Origin: Nostoc sp. MS1
Lineage (GTDB): Bacteria > Cyanobacteriota > Cyanobacteriia > Cyanobacteriales > Nostocaceae
NCBI RefSeq assembly: GCF_019976755.1
Contig: NZ_AP023441.1
Location: forward strand, 6,755,501 to 6,819,500
Length of the DNA stretch: 64,000 nt
Direction: 5' to 3'
Shown here: positions 26,785 through 36,116 of the stretch, piece after piece
Position numbering within the stretch: position 1 is the stretch's first letter
Layout: every line of letters begins with the position of its first letter
Translations under genes and position numbers: made by a program
The notes under the pieces: generated by a model
Seen by the model: only the letters and a program-made list of their open reading frames with translations
What the model was told of the DNA's origin: nothing
The model's database searches: none

Positions 26785-27661
26785 TTCTAATATGCTCTGA
26801 GATTGTTACCCCATTTTTTTATGCACCCAACTTCTTGGCATATTATTCACCTTGAGTTATGTTGCTGCACCTGATGGATGGGAGATTTGTGAGGGAATTT
26901 TCTCTCATCTGTTATAGCCCCTTTCTATAGCAGATGATCAATTTATCCGTAAACTAAACGAATTTATACATAATCATGACAACCTGTAAGTATTACTGAA
27001 TGTCTGATCAAGTTACTATTTGGTTTCTTGTCCAGTCCAAGTGGATGGCATGGACACAGGATATCTTGTTTATAACTATACATAAACCGTAATTTCTCTA
27101 GATTAAAACCCATACCATCATTTTGATTAACCGCATTAGTACTGTGGTGACTCAAATCACAATTTAAAGATAGTTGGCAAAATTCTAGCCATAATAACTT
27201 TATTGTTGATTTTTCAGAAACACAGACTCAGGCTCTAATTCTCCGCTTAAACACAAATACTTGTAAGCTTATCAAGAAAATTATAAGAAAAATTTATATA
27301 TTATTTATGAGATTCTATATAGTTTTTCTTTTATCACACCAATAGCGCCGCTATGTCAAGCTAAGTGTGGAGGAGGTAAGGACGATGTGGTTCTCTTTCC
27401 CTCCGGGACGCTACGCAAACGTAGAGAAAGGCTACGAGGGAGTTTCAACTTCGCTCAACTCCCGCACAGTCGAAATTCAACTCCCACGCAGTCGAGAAGT
27501 AACCCACCCCTAACCCCTAAGAGCAGGGAAACAGGAAGTAGTGGAAGAAAAACTATGGACTGTTGACTAATAACTAAGGACTAATGACTAATGACCAACC
27601 ATAAAAATGCAGCCTAATTACTCATGGGAGCAACTAGGCTGCATTGAGCGGAAATATAAGT
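26785..27661. other. Long intergenic region without recognised gene
   Basis: 877 bp. A minus-strand ORF at 26964-27155 has no family features. From 27345 to 27510 there is a GC-richer block with inverted, repeated pieces (GACGCTACGCAAACGTAG, CAACTCCC twice). Heptads of GACTAAT type follow at about 27560-27595. It looks like repeat-laden spacer rather than coding sequence. Confidence 0.5.
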
Positions 27662-27997
27662 TTAATCGGCTAAACTCTCTACACAGAGCGGAACCATATC
27701 GCCATTTCTGGTTAATCCTAATAACATGGGTTGTTGGGGTTGTATGAGTTGACCTGTAAGTACACACCGTTCCTCTTGTTGAGCTGTGGCGGCTATACTG
27801 GCTCGAATATCGGCTTTGGAAAATCTCGGTTTCCATTCGCCTGATTTCTGCTGCACATAATTCCACAGGATATCGCGGATCAGTGCTTGATATCCCTGAT
27901 TGCCAGCTATTTCTTTGAGTTTTTCTTTTAGTTCTCGCTCTAGACGGATGCTGGTAACTTCCATATCGGTTGTTGGGGTGCGAGCGATTGTGTGCAT
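27662..27997 (-). CDS. Ribbon-helix-helix-like small protein
   Basis: A 111-residue protein. MEVTSIRLERELKEKLKEIAGNQGYQALIRDILWNYV at about 12-50 has the beta-strand plus two helices of Arc/CopG-type ribbon-helix-helix DNA-binding proteins. The C-terminal half contains CVLTGQLIQPQQPMLLGLTRNGDMVPLC and may be a small beta-rich domain. I choose the shorter start at 27997; a longer ORF in another frame is a shadow. It faces away from the genes to its right. No toxin partner is adjacent, so antitoxin function is not indicated. Confidence 0.7.
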   Translation of the reverse strand: MHTIARTPTTDMEVTSIRLERELKEKLKEIAGNQGYQALIRDILWNYVQQKSGEWKPRFSKADIRASIAATAQQEERCVLTGQLIQPQQPMLLGLTRNGDMVPLCVESLAD

Positions 27998-28178
27998 GAC
28001 TTTTTCTCCTAAAAGTATAGACAGGATAGTAATACAAGTGTAGTATGTTTAAAGAAATGTTCAATAGGTGAAATTTTCTGTGATATCCATTTACCCCATC
28101 TCTATCTCTACTTCCTTGCCTGCAACCAACTGCCGATTTAGTTGGGAATCAGGCTCTTTGGGAGTGGAGTATTTATTT

Positions 28179-28322
28179 ATGGGCAATGGTAGCCGCGAAC
28201 GCAGGCAAATCGCAGAGGGAAATCATGACTATATTTATGTCAGCATTGATGGGCTGAATGCTAAACCACAACTAGATACCAGAAGCGGGAGGTACAGACA
28301 GAGATATGCTGTACCAAAATAA
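28179..28322 (+). CDS. Possible small basic protein
   Basis: A 47-residue ORF from ATG 28179 with GNGSRERRQIAEGNHDYIYV and a basic end. A longer in-frame start at 28068 adds sequence without clear protein features. Its best support is the strong terminator directly after it. No family recognised. Confidence 0.4.
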   Translation: MGNGSRERRQIAEGNHDYIYVSIDGLNAKPQLDTRSGRYRQRYAVPK

Positions 28323-28347
28323 GACCAAAAATCACGGTCTATTTCTC

Positions 28348-28384
28348 ACCCCCGCTTCACCCAAACCAGAAGCGGGGGTTTTTT
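28348..28384 (+). terminator. Strong Rho-independent terminator
   Basis: ACCCCCGCTTC (28348-28358) pairs perfectly with GAAGCGGGGGT (28369-28379), followed by TTTTTT. It separates the small ORF from the HNH gene. Confidence 0.9.
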
Positions 28385-28399
28385 ATTAAGGAGTGATCT

Positions 28400-28930
28400 G
28401 TGGCTATCACAATGCCAGTATTAGAGCAATCTGTGGTGGTATTTTCGCAAAATTACTTACCACTATGTCGGGTCAATATTAAAAGAGCGATCGCCCTGTT
28501 ACTAACAAACAAGGCCGAACCATTAGTAGGTTATACAGGAAATGGGTGGCGAATTCATTCACCCAACTTGATTCTTGATGTTCCCAAACATATTCGCTTG
28601 AAGATAGCTTCTATTGAAAGGACATGGAAAGTTCCGCCTGTGAATCGGCGGGAAATTTTGCGACGAGATCATCACACTTGCCAATATTGCGGTAGCAAAA
28701 AGCGGCTGACTTTAGATCACGTAATTCCCCGTTCTAGGGGTGGTTCCCACAGTTGGGACAACGTGGTTGCAGCTTGTGAGCGATGTAACTCGCGGAAGGG
28801 CGATCGCACCCCAGTAGAAGCTGGTATGCAGTTGCGTACTCAGCCAAAAGCACCAATTCACCCAGCCGTGGCTTTTGGATTGAATGAAGGCGCTCAGTTT
28901 TGGAAAGATGTGCAAGCAAACCTGGAATAA
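28400..28930 (+). CDS. HNH endonuclease family protein
   Basis: A 176-residue protein starting at GTG 28400 with AAGGAG 8 nt upstream. The HNH motif is complete: CQYCGSKKRLTLDHVIPRS, then WDNVVAACERCNSRKGD, with the two CxxC zinc pairs. The N-terminal 90 residues (VVVFSQNYLPLCRVNIKRAI) belong to a compact type common in cyanobacteria and actinobacteria. Many of these are single genes of unknown biological role. The hypothetical protein that follows starts 17 bp downstream and probably shares its transcript. Confidence 0.85.
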   Translation: MAITMPVLEQSVVVFSQNYLPLCRVNIKRAIALLLTNKAEPLVGYTGNGWRIHSPNLILDVPKHIRLKIASIERTWKVPPVNRREILRRDHHTCQYCGSKKRLTLDHVIPRSRGGSHSWDNVVAACERCNSRKGDRTPVEAGMQLRTQPKAPIHPAVAFGLNEGAQFWKDVQANLE

Positions 28931-28946
28931 CAGGAGAGCATAAGGA

Positions 28947-29336
28947 ATGCTGAAATTAACTTACACTGAAGACAGCTTTTATATGGAATGTCTCACCCTG
29001 TCCTTAGAGGAATGGGTGGCGCAACGAGTAATTTTTTCACTAAGAGTAGGTTATAGTCTGTGTGTACAACCTAGCACTGCCACCTTTTTGCTCCCCGTAG
29101 ATTTACCAGGAGTAGAAGCATTGAAGACACAAGCTAGACGCGCTGATGACGGAATTATTGATTTAGCTACTTGTGATGCTGAGTATTTGGAAGTCACCTT
29201 GCGGGGTTCTTGGTTGTCAAATGGTTCTGAGGGGGCTGATGGTGTGTTTGTGACCACGATGAGCGATCGCACCGAGTTCTTTGTGCATAAACTCTGGCAA
29301 GAAGCCCAATCTTGTGCTTCTGTGATGAGTGAATAA
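28947..29336 (+). CDS. Conserved-looking hypothetical protein
   Basis: A 129-residue soluble protein beginning MLKLTYTEDSFYMECLTLSLEEWVAQRV, with later AEYLEVTLRGSWLSN. A ribosome site (AGGAGAGC) lies ahead of the ATG, and it follows the HNH gene after 16 bp. The pattern of strands and helices suggests a small folded domain, but I do not recognise it. Confidence 0.6.
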   Translation: MLKLTYTEDSFYMECLTLSLEEWVAQRVIFSLRVGYSLCVQPSTATFLLPVDLPGVEALKTQARRADDGIIDLATCDAEYLEVTLRGSWLSNGSEGADGVFVTTMSDRTEFFVHKLWQEAQSCASVMSE

Positions 29337-29347
29337 AAGTAGTGCTA

Positions 29348-29377
29348 AGTGCTGAGTAATAATCTTGACTCAGCACT
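29348..29377. terminator. Hairpin between convergent genes
   Basis: AGTGCTGAGT (29348-29357) pairs perfectly with ACTCAGCACT (29368-29377). It sits between convergent genes and could stop both. The GTGCTGAG core also appears near 16280. Confidence 0.6.
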
Positions 29378-29379
29378 CA

Positions 29380-29715
29380 TTAAACTAAGCGGAAAATAAA
29401 GGGGTAGCGATAGGGTAAATCCGGCTCATTAAGGATTTTGATAATGGCAATGATCGGTAGGATAAAACTGACTATTCCTAAAGCGATGAGTAATAAAATA
29501 CCAATGCCAACTAAAACTAATAGTGCAGAAATAACCCCGTAGATGTAAAGATTTATGTGAAAGTTGAGTGATTCTCTGGCATTCTCTTTGACTACGGGGT
29601 CTTCATTGAGTAGCAAAATTGCAATGGGTATGCCAATAGAGACTATTGTAGAACTGAAAAATATCGCTCCATGACTGAGAGCGGATAATAATTTACGTTG
29701 CTCAAAGCTAATCAT
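29380..29715 (-). CDS. DUF4870 (Tic20-like) membrane protein
   Basis: A 111-residue protein with three transmembrane helices. The family signature is clear: LSALSHGAIFFSSTIVSIGIPIAILL, then DPVVKENARESLNFHIN before the second helix and PIIAIIKILNEPDLPYRYPF at the end. The family is widespread and its function unknown. Single gene. Confidence 0.85.
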   Translation of the reverse strand: MISFEQRKLLSALSHGAIFFSSTIVSIGIPIAILLLNEDPVVKENARESLNFHINLYIYGVISALLVLVGIGILLLIALGIVSFILPIIAIIKILNEPDLPYRYPFIFRLV

Positions 29716-29819
29716 AGTTTAACCCTCTGATAACAACTCAAAATTAAGTATCTGTAGGGCGTTGCCTACTGTGACATGCTTTTAGTGGTCAGCACCCTAC
29801 GTATATTTCACTAGATTTT

Positions 29820-29841
29820 GGGCGGGCAAGATGCCCACCCC
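29820..29841. repeat. Small hairpin repeat
   Basis: GGGCGGGCA / TGCCCACCC with one mismatch forms a tight GC hairpin in the gap between lnt and the DUF4870 gene. This gap also contains a GTAGGGCGTTGCCTAC-type palindrome at 29755-29770. Both look like dispersed intergenic elements or a terminator for lnt. Confidence 0.45.
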
Positions 29842-29890
29842 AGAAGATAGATAGTTTAAATCCTCACACCTTAATGATAGTTTTCCAGTA

Positions 29891-31486
29891 TTAATTACGA
29901 ATTACGAATTTTCCCAAAACACTTAACCCCAACAACAAAGGTGTAAACCAATCACCCCAACGCACGTATAAAGTTTTTGTCTGGCGACGGTAGATAGTTT
30001 CTGCATGGGTTTCATAGGTGTTATATCCAGATATCCATAAGGTTTTGCCGTGGGGATCAACAAAGGCTGAATATCCTGTATTAGTTGCCCTGGCTGACCA
30101 TCTATCATTCTCAATTGCCCGCATAATATCTTGGGCGTGATGTTGGAATGGCATAGGCGCACTGTAATGGGCATCGTTAGAAGAACTGAGGATAAATTGT
30201 CCACCCGCAGCAGTTTGACGGCGGAATACTTCAGGAAAGGCTGATTCGTAACAAATGCCTACAATTGCCCGTCCAAATGGTGTGTCAAAAATTTGATTGG
30301 GTAAGCCATGAACTTGATGTTCGTCTAGGGGTGATAAACGCTGAATTAAACCACCAATAATTTCTTCAAAGGGGATATATTCGCCTAAAGGTACTAATTT
30401 GGATTTATCGTAGCGGCTGGTAATTTCACCTTTGTTATTAACGGTGAATAGGCTGTTAGTGTAGCTACGTCCTCGTTCTCCAAAAGCACCTACCCACACA
30501 ACTTTACCCTTTTCTCTGACTGCTGCTAATAGAGGAGTTGTAGGTAAGTCACGTTGGAAGAATGGTAATGCGCCTTCTGGGGTGAGAACTGCATCCACAC
30601 CTTGATTTACTAGGGTTAAGTAACCTTCTGTGTACCCGGTAATAGCGCGTTGCAATCCTTGCGGAAGGAGTTTAATTTTGTTGGGAATATTGCCCTGAAC
30701 AATACCTACTTTTATGGCTGTGTCTGGAGGTTGGGCGATGGGGGCGTTATATAAATAAAAGCCTATGAGATGTAGGGTAATTAATAATACTATGGCAGTT
30801 GCTAAATATTTACTTAACACCTCATGTTTGCGATTTATCCAGCCTTCAGCAATTAAGCCATTAACACTGACAATTGTGGCTGTAACAAGATTAGGACCGG
30901 AGAGTTGCCCCAAATGTAAAATTACGAGGTTGTGTGGTGATTGGGTGTATGCTAAAGAACTCCACCACAAAGACCCAGCACTCCACAGGCTTTCTAAGGC
31001 GCACCAGATTGCTGTAGCAATGAGGATGCGTAACCAAGATTTTTGTTCAGCAAGACGAGTTAAGCAAGCTGCCCAAATAGCAACCAGTACTCCTCCGTAG
31101 AGGCTGACGAATGACCAGCAAAAGGTCGTAATTGCCAAACTCGGCCACCAAGGCACACCCAACCAATCCATAGGATGGATGCCAGTAATCCAAAATAGGG
31201 CTACGCCGTGGTAGCCGATACCCCAGGCTAGGCCGAGTAGGGGAGGTGTGGTTCGGCTACGCTCACCAACCGGGGGAGATGAGGGAGATGGGGGGGAGTG
31301 GGATTTCTTTTTGCGTTTGGCAGAGACTACTAATACCCATAGGGGAATTAGGGCAATCCAAGCTAGAAACCAAGCGTTGAAAGGGGCTACGGTTAGCCCC
31401 ATCAATACGCCGCTAGTTAAGGAAATTAGGAGAGGGAAGAGGGAGATTAGCCTCTCTCCCTGCTGTTTATTCAACTTCTGCGGCAT
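29891..31486 (-). CDS. lnt: Apolipoprotein N-acyltransferase
   Basis: A protein of about 531 residues that adds the third acyl chain to lipoproteins at the membrane. It has about six N-terminal transmembrane helices and a C-terminal nitrilase-type domain whose triad is visible: Glu of LTPEGALPFF, Lys of DKSKLVPLGEY and Cys of GICYESAFPEVF. A polar insertion with prolines (KKKSHSPPSPSSPP) lies in the first loop. ATG 31486 is used; GTG 31489 directly before it is equally possible. It overlaps the end of gyrA by about 20 bp, so translation is probably coupled to that gene. Confidence 0.92.
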   Translation of the reverse strand: MPQKLNKQQGERLISLFPLLISLTSGVLMGLTVAPFNAWFLAWIALIPLWVLVVSAKRKKKSHSPPSPSSPPVGERSRTTPPLLGLAWGIGYHGVALFWITGIHPMDWLGVPWWPSLAITTFCWSFVSLYGGVLVAIWAACLTRLAEQKSWLRILIATAIWCALESLWSAGSLWWSSLAYTQSPHNLVILHLGQLSGPNLVTATIVSVNGLIAEGWINRKHEVLSKYLATAIVLLITLHLIGFYLYNAPIAQPPDTAIKVGIVQGNIPNKIKLLPQGLQRAITGYTEGYLTLVNQGVDAVLTPEGALPFFQRDLPTTPLLAAVREKGKVVWVGAFGERGRSYTNSLFTVNNKGEITSRYDKSKLVPLGEYIPFEEIIGGLIQRLSPLDEHQVHGLPNQIFDTPFGRAIVGICYESAFPEVFRRQTAAGGQFILSSSNDAHYSAPMPFQHHAQDIMRAIENDRWSARATNTGYSAFVDPHGKTLWISGYNTYETHAETIYRRQTKTLYVRWGDWFTPLLLGLSVLGKFVIRN

Positions 31487-34043
31487 CACCTGTATCGGGG
31501 GGAACGATGGCTACTCCGGTAATAGCATCATCTTCATCCAGGCGTTGGACTCTGACACCAGTAGCCGATCGCGATTGGATGGAAATGGCATTGACGGCTT
31601 GACGAATAATAATCCCACGATTTGTTACCATCATGATTTCGTTATCGTTGTTGACGATACCGAGAGTGGCTAGTTGGTCTTTGGTTTTGCGGTTCTTAAA
31701 TTTGGTCGCCATCAAACCTTGTCCGGCACGATTTTGTAATCGGAATTGACCGACGGGAACGCGCTTGCCATATCCTCCCATTGTGATGACTAATACCCAA
31801 GGGCCGACGCTGGCGTTTTCTGGTACTTCTGCGGTTTCTTCGGCAATTTCGATATCTTCGGTTTCGATATCTTCGACTTCTTCTGTATTGAGGGTATCCA
31901 GAATTGCTGCGGGTAGAATATCCATCCCTACAAGTTCATCACCTGGTTTTAGTTTCATAGATTTCACCCCACGGGTTGCCCTACCTAGAGGACGCAGTTG
32001 TTCGTGGTTACATCTAAAGTGAATCGCCATACCTAAGCGAGAACCTACTATAACGCTGTCCTCGACTCTGGCGCGACGTACCCACCGCAGTTGATCGCCT
32101 TCTTCTAGGGAGATGGCGATTAAGCCGTTGGCGCGGATATTACTAAAGGCTGCTAATTCTGTTTTCTTGATGTTGCCGCCTTTGGTGAGCATGACGAGAT
32201 ATTCGTCACTGCTAAACTCATCTACGGGGACAATTGAGGTGATTTTTTCTTCTTTGGGAATGGGGAGGAGTTGGACGATGGGTGTACCGCGACTGGTGCG
32301 GGAACCGACGGGGATTTGATAGGCTTTGAGACAGTAGACGACACCGCGATCGCTAAAAAATAGTACGCTGTCATGGTCGCAACAAGTCAAGAAATGCTCT
32401 ACAGTATCATCATCTTTAACTTTGGCGGCGGCTTTACCTCTGGTAGCACGGCTTTGGGCTTCAAAGGTATTGACGGGCATCCGCTTGATGTAGCCTTGTT
32501 CTGTTAAGAGAATGATCGCTTTTTCGTTGGCGATGAGGTCGCGATCATCGATTTCTCCTTCGGCGTGGGTGATGACTGTACGTCGGGGTGTGGCGAAGCG
32601 GGTTTTGATGTCGGTGATTTCGGTTTCGATGATTTCGAGGATACGTTCACGCTTTGCCAAAATATCTTGTAAGTCGGCAATTTGTGATTGTAAGTCCTCG
32701 TGTTCTTGCCGGATTTTGTCTGCTTCTAAGGCTGTTAACCGTCGCAACTGCATCTGCAAAATCGCATCGGCTTGGACTTCAGAAAGCATATAGGTGGTGA
32801 TTAACTCACCTTTGGCTGTGGGTGTATCAGAAGCACCGCGAATTAATTGGATAATTGCATCCAAATGGGATAGGGCAATTAACAAGCCTTGCAGGAGATG
32901 ATCCCGTTCTTCGGCTTTCCGCAGTTCGTAGCGGGTACGTCTGGTAATTGACTCGATGCGGAAGTCGAGGAAGACTTCGAGGAATTGCTTGAGGGTGAGG
33001 ATTTGCGGTTCACCGTTCACCAACGCCAGCATATTTGCCCCAAAGTTGGCTTGTATGGGGGTTTGCTTGTAGAGGTTGTTGAGAACTACGCGGGGGTAAG
33101 CGTCGCGCTTGAGTTCGATAACGATTCTCATGCCGTCGCGATCGCTTTCATCTCGGATGTCTGCAATCCCTTCTATCCGCTTATCGTTTACCAACTCGGC
33201 TATTTTCTCAATCAACGCCGCTTTGTTGGTTTGATATGGTAATTCGGTAACAACAATAGCTTCTCTATCTGGTCTTCCCCGATGTTCGATGGTTTCTATG
33301 TTGGCAACACCGCGCATGGTGATAGAACCGCGTCCGGTGGTGTAGGCTTCCTTAATCGCCCCCATTCCCAGGATTTGCGCCCCTGTAGGGAAGTCTGGGC
33401 CTGGTATGTACTGCATTAACTGGAGGTCGGTGATTTCTGGGTTGTGAATGACTGCGACTAACCCATCAATCAATTCTCCCAAGTTATGGGGCGGGATGTT
33501 GGTAGCCATACCTACGGCGATCCCCGAAGAACCATTCAGGAGTAACTGGGGGATGCGGGATGGTAAAACTGTGGGTTCTTGTTGGGAACCATCGAAGTTA
33601 TCGGCAAAATCTACGGTTTCCGATTCGATGTCTTGCAGTAAGGCGGCGCTGGTTAAGGCTTGCAAGCGACATTCTGTATAACGCATCGCCGCCGGGGGGT
33701 CGTTGTCTACAGAACCAAAGTTACCATGTCCGTTAATGAGGGGCGATCGCATGGAAAAATCCTGCGCCATCCGCACCAAGGCATCATACACGGCTGTATC
33801 GCCGTGGGGGTGATATTTACCCAACACTTCCCCCACTACACGGGCGCATTTTCTAAATGGGCGATCGTGCATTAACCCTAACTCGTGCATGGCGTAGAGG
33901 ATGCGACGATGCACAGGTTTTAGACCATCCCTGGCATCTGGTAGCGCCCTACCCACTATCACACTCATGGCGTATTCCAGATAAGACCGGGACATTTCGT
34001 TCCGCAGATCCGTCGGGATAATCCTCTCCTGTGAGGTTGTCAT
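31467..34043 (-). CDS. gyrA: DNA gyrase subunit A (type IIA topoisomerase A subunit)
   Basis: An 858-residue protein. The N-terminal breakage-reunion domain shows LPDARDGLKPVHRRILYAM, GKYHPHGDTAVYDALVRM and the catalytic Tyr in PAAMRYTECRL (about residue 125). The C-terminal beta-pinwheel follows from about 500. The GyrA box region reads AQSRATRGKAAAKVKD rather than the canonical QRRGGKG, so gyrase-type wrapping is less certain; ParC is the alternative. An acidic insertion (EEVEDIETEDIEIAEE) interrupts a pinwheel blade. It is first in a unit with lnt. Confidence 0.88.
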   Translation of the reverse strand: MTTSQERIIPTDLRNEMSRSYLEYAMSVIVGRALPDARDGLKPVHRRILYAMHELGLMHDRPFRKCARVVGEVLGKYHPHGDTAVYDALVRMAQDFSMRSPLINGHGNFGSVDNDPPAAMRYTECRLQALTSAALLQDIESETVDFADNFDGSQQEPTVLPSRIPQLLLNGSSGIAVGMATNIPPHNLGELIDGLVAVIHNPEITDLQLMQYIPGPDFPTGAQILGMGAIKEAYTTGRGSITMRGVANIETIEHRGRPDREAIVVTELPYQTNKAALIEKIAELVNDKRIEGIADIRDESDRDGMRIVIELKRDAYPRVVLNNLYKQTPIQANFGANMLALVNGEPQILTLKQFLEVFLDFRIESITRRTRYELRKAEERDHLLQGLLIALSHLDAIIQLIRGASDTPTAKGELITTYMLSEVQADAILQMQLRRLTALEADKIRQEHEDLQSQIADLQDILAKRERILEIIETEITDIKTRFATPRRTVITHAEGEIDDRDLIANEKAIILLTEQGYIKRMPVNTFEAQSRATRGKAAAKVKDDDTVEHFLTCCDHDSVLFFSDRGVVYCLKAYQIPVGSRTSRGTPIVQLLPIPKEEKITSIVPVDEFSSDEYLVMLTKGGNIKKTELAAFSNIRANGLIAISLEEGDQLRWVRRARVEDSVIVGSRLGMAIHFRCNHEQLRPLGRATRGVKSMKLKPGDELVGMDILPAAILDTLNTEEVEDIETEDIEIAEETAEVPENASVGPWVLVITMGGYGKRVPVGQFRLQNRAGQGLMATKFKNRKTKDQLATLGIVNNDNEIMMVTNRGIIIRQAVNAISIQSRSATGVRVQRLDEDDAITGVAIVPPDTGDAAEVE

Positions 34044-34276
34044 AGCCTAAAAAACTCCAAAAAACTTAGATTTTAGCCTTTGCACTTAGTAGAGCGCAAA
34101 ATTACGCAAAATTTCTTCTGAATAATTGCCATATTTTGATACAATTCTAACACAATATTCCAGGTGTCTGCCTGGGTGTGTAAGCCATAAGTATGGTCAA
34201 AAATCTTCTTGTTATTTAGTTAAGCAGCATTGTTTTATTACAAATAAAAATTAATTTCAATTTTCATTAGAAAAAA

Positions 34277-35581
34277 TTATTCTAAAATTTCTTCAAGAGA
34301 TTGCTGTATCTTGAGTTGAGATTCAATTAACGGTGCTTTTGGTGCTAGAAAAAAGCCGATTAAACTAGCAAAAAGAATTGGCGTAAATGGAGTAAAATTC
34401 GTCAATTTTGATAACAATAAAGTAGTACTGATTGGTGTGCGTGTCACGGCTGCATTAATAGCTGCCATTGTACAAATCATAGCCAGTGCGGGATTCAGAC
34501 CGGGAACTAAAATTGCGACTGCTTTACCTATACAAGCGCCAGTGAAAAATAAGGGAATAATAAACCCACCCCGCCAGCCTCCTGTGACTGTGATGCTGAT
34601 AGATGCCATCTTACCCAAGGCTAAAATCAACAGGAAAACCGCAGGAAAGTTAGTGCTTAAAACTGAATCTAATTCTTCATGTCCAAAATAGCGGGTTAGG
34701 GGTAAGAAAACTGCTAGCGTACCTAAACCCAATCCGGCTATTGTGGTGCGGATATATATGGGGCCGGGAAGCATGGTTAATAATCTGTTACAACCGCGAA
34801 AAATTGCCATGAAAATCCATGCGGCGATCGCCCCAATAATACCAAACAGAATGGCTAAAGCAAAGTCATCGATGTTATCTAGACGATACTGGGGAAAATG
34901 CCAAGTGGGCGCAATTCCTAAACGGGTGATGAAGGCAAATACTAGATAACTAGCGCAACTAGCAACAATAGCTGGCATCAAAGCTTCATAGTATTCCACG
35001 ATATGCTGATGGTGGAGTATTTCTAGGGCAAACATCGCCCCGCCCAAAGGCGCACCAAATAAGGCAGTAAAGCCAGCCGCCATTGCTGCTAAACTCATGG
35101 ATCTGAGGTCTTCGCCTTCGAGACGCAAGCGATCGCCTACCCAAGTCCCAAAAGAACCTGTAACCTGGACTAATGGGGCTTCCGGCCCTGCGCTACCGCC
35201 AGCCGCAATACTCACCAAAGAAGCGAGAATCATGGACGGATTTTTACGTGTGTCCAACCGTCCGCCACGAAAATGGATATTATCGACAATTACAGCAATT
35301 TCCCCTGGATTCCCTAAAAAATGGATGACTAAGCCAATAATTAACCCAGCTATTGGCATAACTATCAGCAGACTTATACCTGTAAACTTTTCTAGTTGAT
35401 GAGTTAGCAGTTCTAGAATATTCCAGTACAACCCTGCAAACAAACCACATACAGTCCCTACCACTACCCAGCGTAAAACCCACCGCGAAATTACCAGAGG
35501 GTTACGCCTTGCTAGTCCAAAAAGTTGGAAAAACTTTCTGCGTGGAGATTGGTCTGTGCGATCGCGGTTATCAGGTAGCAT
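34277..35581 (-). CDS. ClC-type chloride channel or Cl-/H+ exchanger
   Basis: A 434-residue protein with about 10-12 membrane segments. Family motifs: GGSAGPEAPLVQVTGSFG (position of GREGP), a GWRGGFIIPLFFTGACIG segment (GxFxP) and a gating-Glu position inside the first motif (GPEAP). There are no C-terminal CBS domains. It starts after a stretch of basic residues (RDRTDQSPRRKFF). Whether it is a channel or an exchanger cannot be decided. The gene is monocistronic, about 230 bp from gyrA. Confidence 0.85.
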   Translation of the reverse strand: MLPDNRDRTDQSPRRKFFQLFGLARRNPLVISRWVLRWVVVGTVCGLFAGLYWNILELLTHQLEKFTGISLLIVMPIAGLIIGLVIHFLGNPGEIAVIVDNIHFRGGRLDTRKNPSMILASLVSIAAGGSAGPEAPLVQVTGSFGTWVGDRLRLEGEDLRSMSLAAMAAGFTALFGAPLGGAMFALEILHHQHIVEYYEALMPAIVASCASYLVFAFITRLGIAPTWHFPQYRLDNIDDFALAILFGIIGAIAAWIFMAIFRGCNRLLTMLPGPIYIRTTIAGLGLGTLAVFLPLTRYFGHEELDSVLSTNFPAVFLLILALGKMASISITVTGGWRGGFIIPLFFTGACIGKAVAILVPGLNPALAMICTMAAINAAVTRTPISTTLLLSKLTNFTPFTPILFASLIGFFLAPKAPLIESQLKIQQSLEEILE

Positions 35582-35750
35582 TGAGCCAATGTGAGGGAAT
35601 CTTGATATTGCTTATGGTAATGCTCTTTGGTGTTGATAGGGAATAGGAGTATGGGGAAGAAAAACTAATGACTTTTATAAGCCTCAAGACAGTGTATGCC
35701 TGACAGCATCAAAGTTTAAGCTAGTGCGTGTATGTTTAGAGCATAGAGTC

Positions 35751-35963
35751 ATGAATAAAGAAACTGTTCCTAGCCAAGCTGAGAAAATGAATCCTGAAGG
35801 TGAGCCTTTAAGTCCAGAAGTGTTGGATATGATTAAGCATCCGCCAAAAATGGACGATGTGATTCGTGAACAATCACCAGATGAAAAGCGGGGAAATCAA
35901 GCTTTAGTTCCTGAAATGCTGGATGAACCAAGCGACGAAATGACTGGGTTCTCAAAAGATTAG
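35751..35963 (+). CDS. Small acidic hypothetical protein
   Basis: A 70-residue protein from ATG 35751; the longer in-frame start at 35724 is less likely. It is rich in E, D and P (PLSPEVLDMIKHPPKMDDVI, EMLDEPSDEMTGF) and probably unstructured. It ends in a dispersed 35-bp repeat. No family recognised. Confidence 0.5.
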   Translation: MNKETVPSQAEKMNPEGEPLSPEVLDMIKHPPKMDDVIREQSPDEKRGNQALVPEMLDEPSDEMTGFSKD

Positions 35964-35997
35964 AGTGCTGTTAGCGGTAGCGGCGCGTTTAGCGCGT
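35963..35997. repeat. Dispersed 35-bp repeat, copy 2
   Basis: Reverse-complement counterpart of 18339-18373: GAGTGCTGTTAGCGGT followed by AGCGGCGCGTTTAGCGCGT. It starts at the stop codon of the preceding small gene. Confidence 0.7.
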
Positions 35998-36036
35998 GAT
36001 GAGTGCTAAGTAGGTATATCAGTGAACAGTGAAAAA

Positions 36037-36078
36037 CAACTGTCAACTGTCAATTGTCAATTGTCAACTGTCAACAGA
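36037..36078. repeat. Six heptads of CAAYTGT
   Basis: Six consecutive heptads (CAACTGT, CAATTGT, last CAACAGA) immediately before the histone-deacetylase-like gene. Confidence 0.85.
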
Positions 36079-36116
36079 TACAATGGCATTCAGTATCTTC
36101 CAGCTACTCTGTCGCC

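Noticed and set aside
26964..27155. 63-residue minus-strand ORF in a long gap
   Set aside because: No family features, no ribosome site, no neighbour on the same transcript.
27618..28064. 148-residue minus-strand ORF
   Set aside because: It is an alternative frame over the ribbon-helix-helix gene, with low-complexity Arg/Thr/Ser content.
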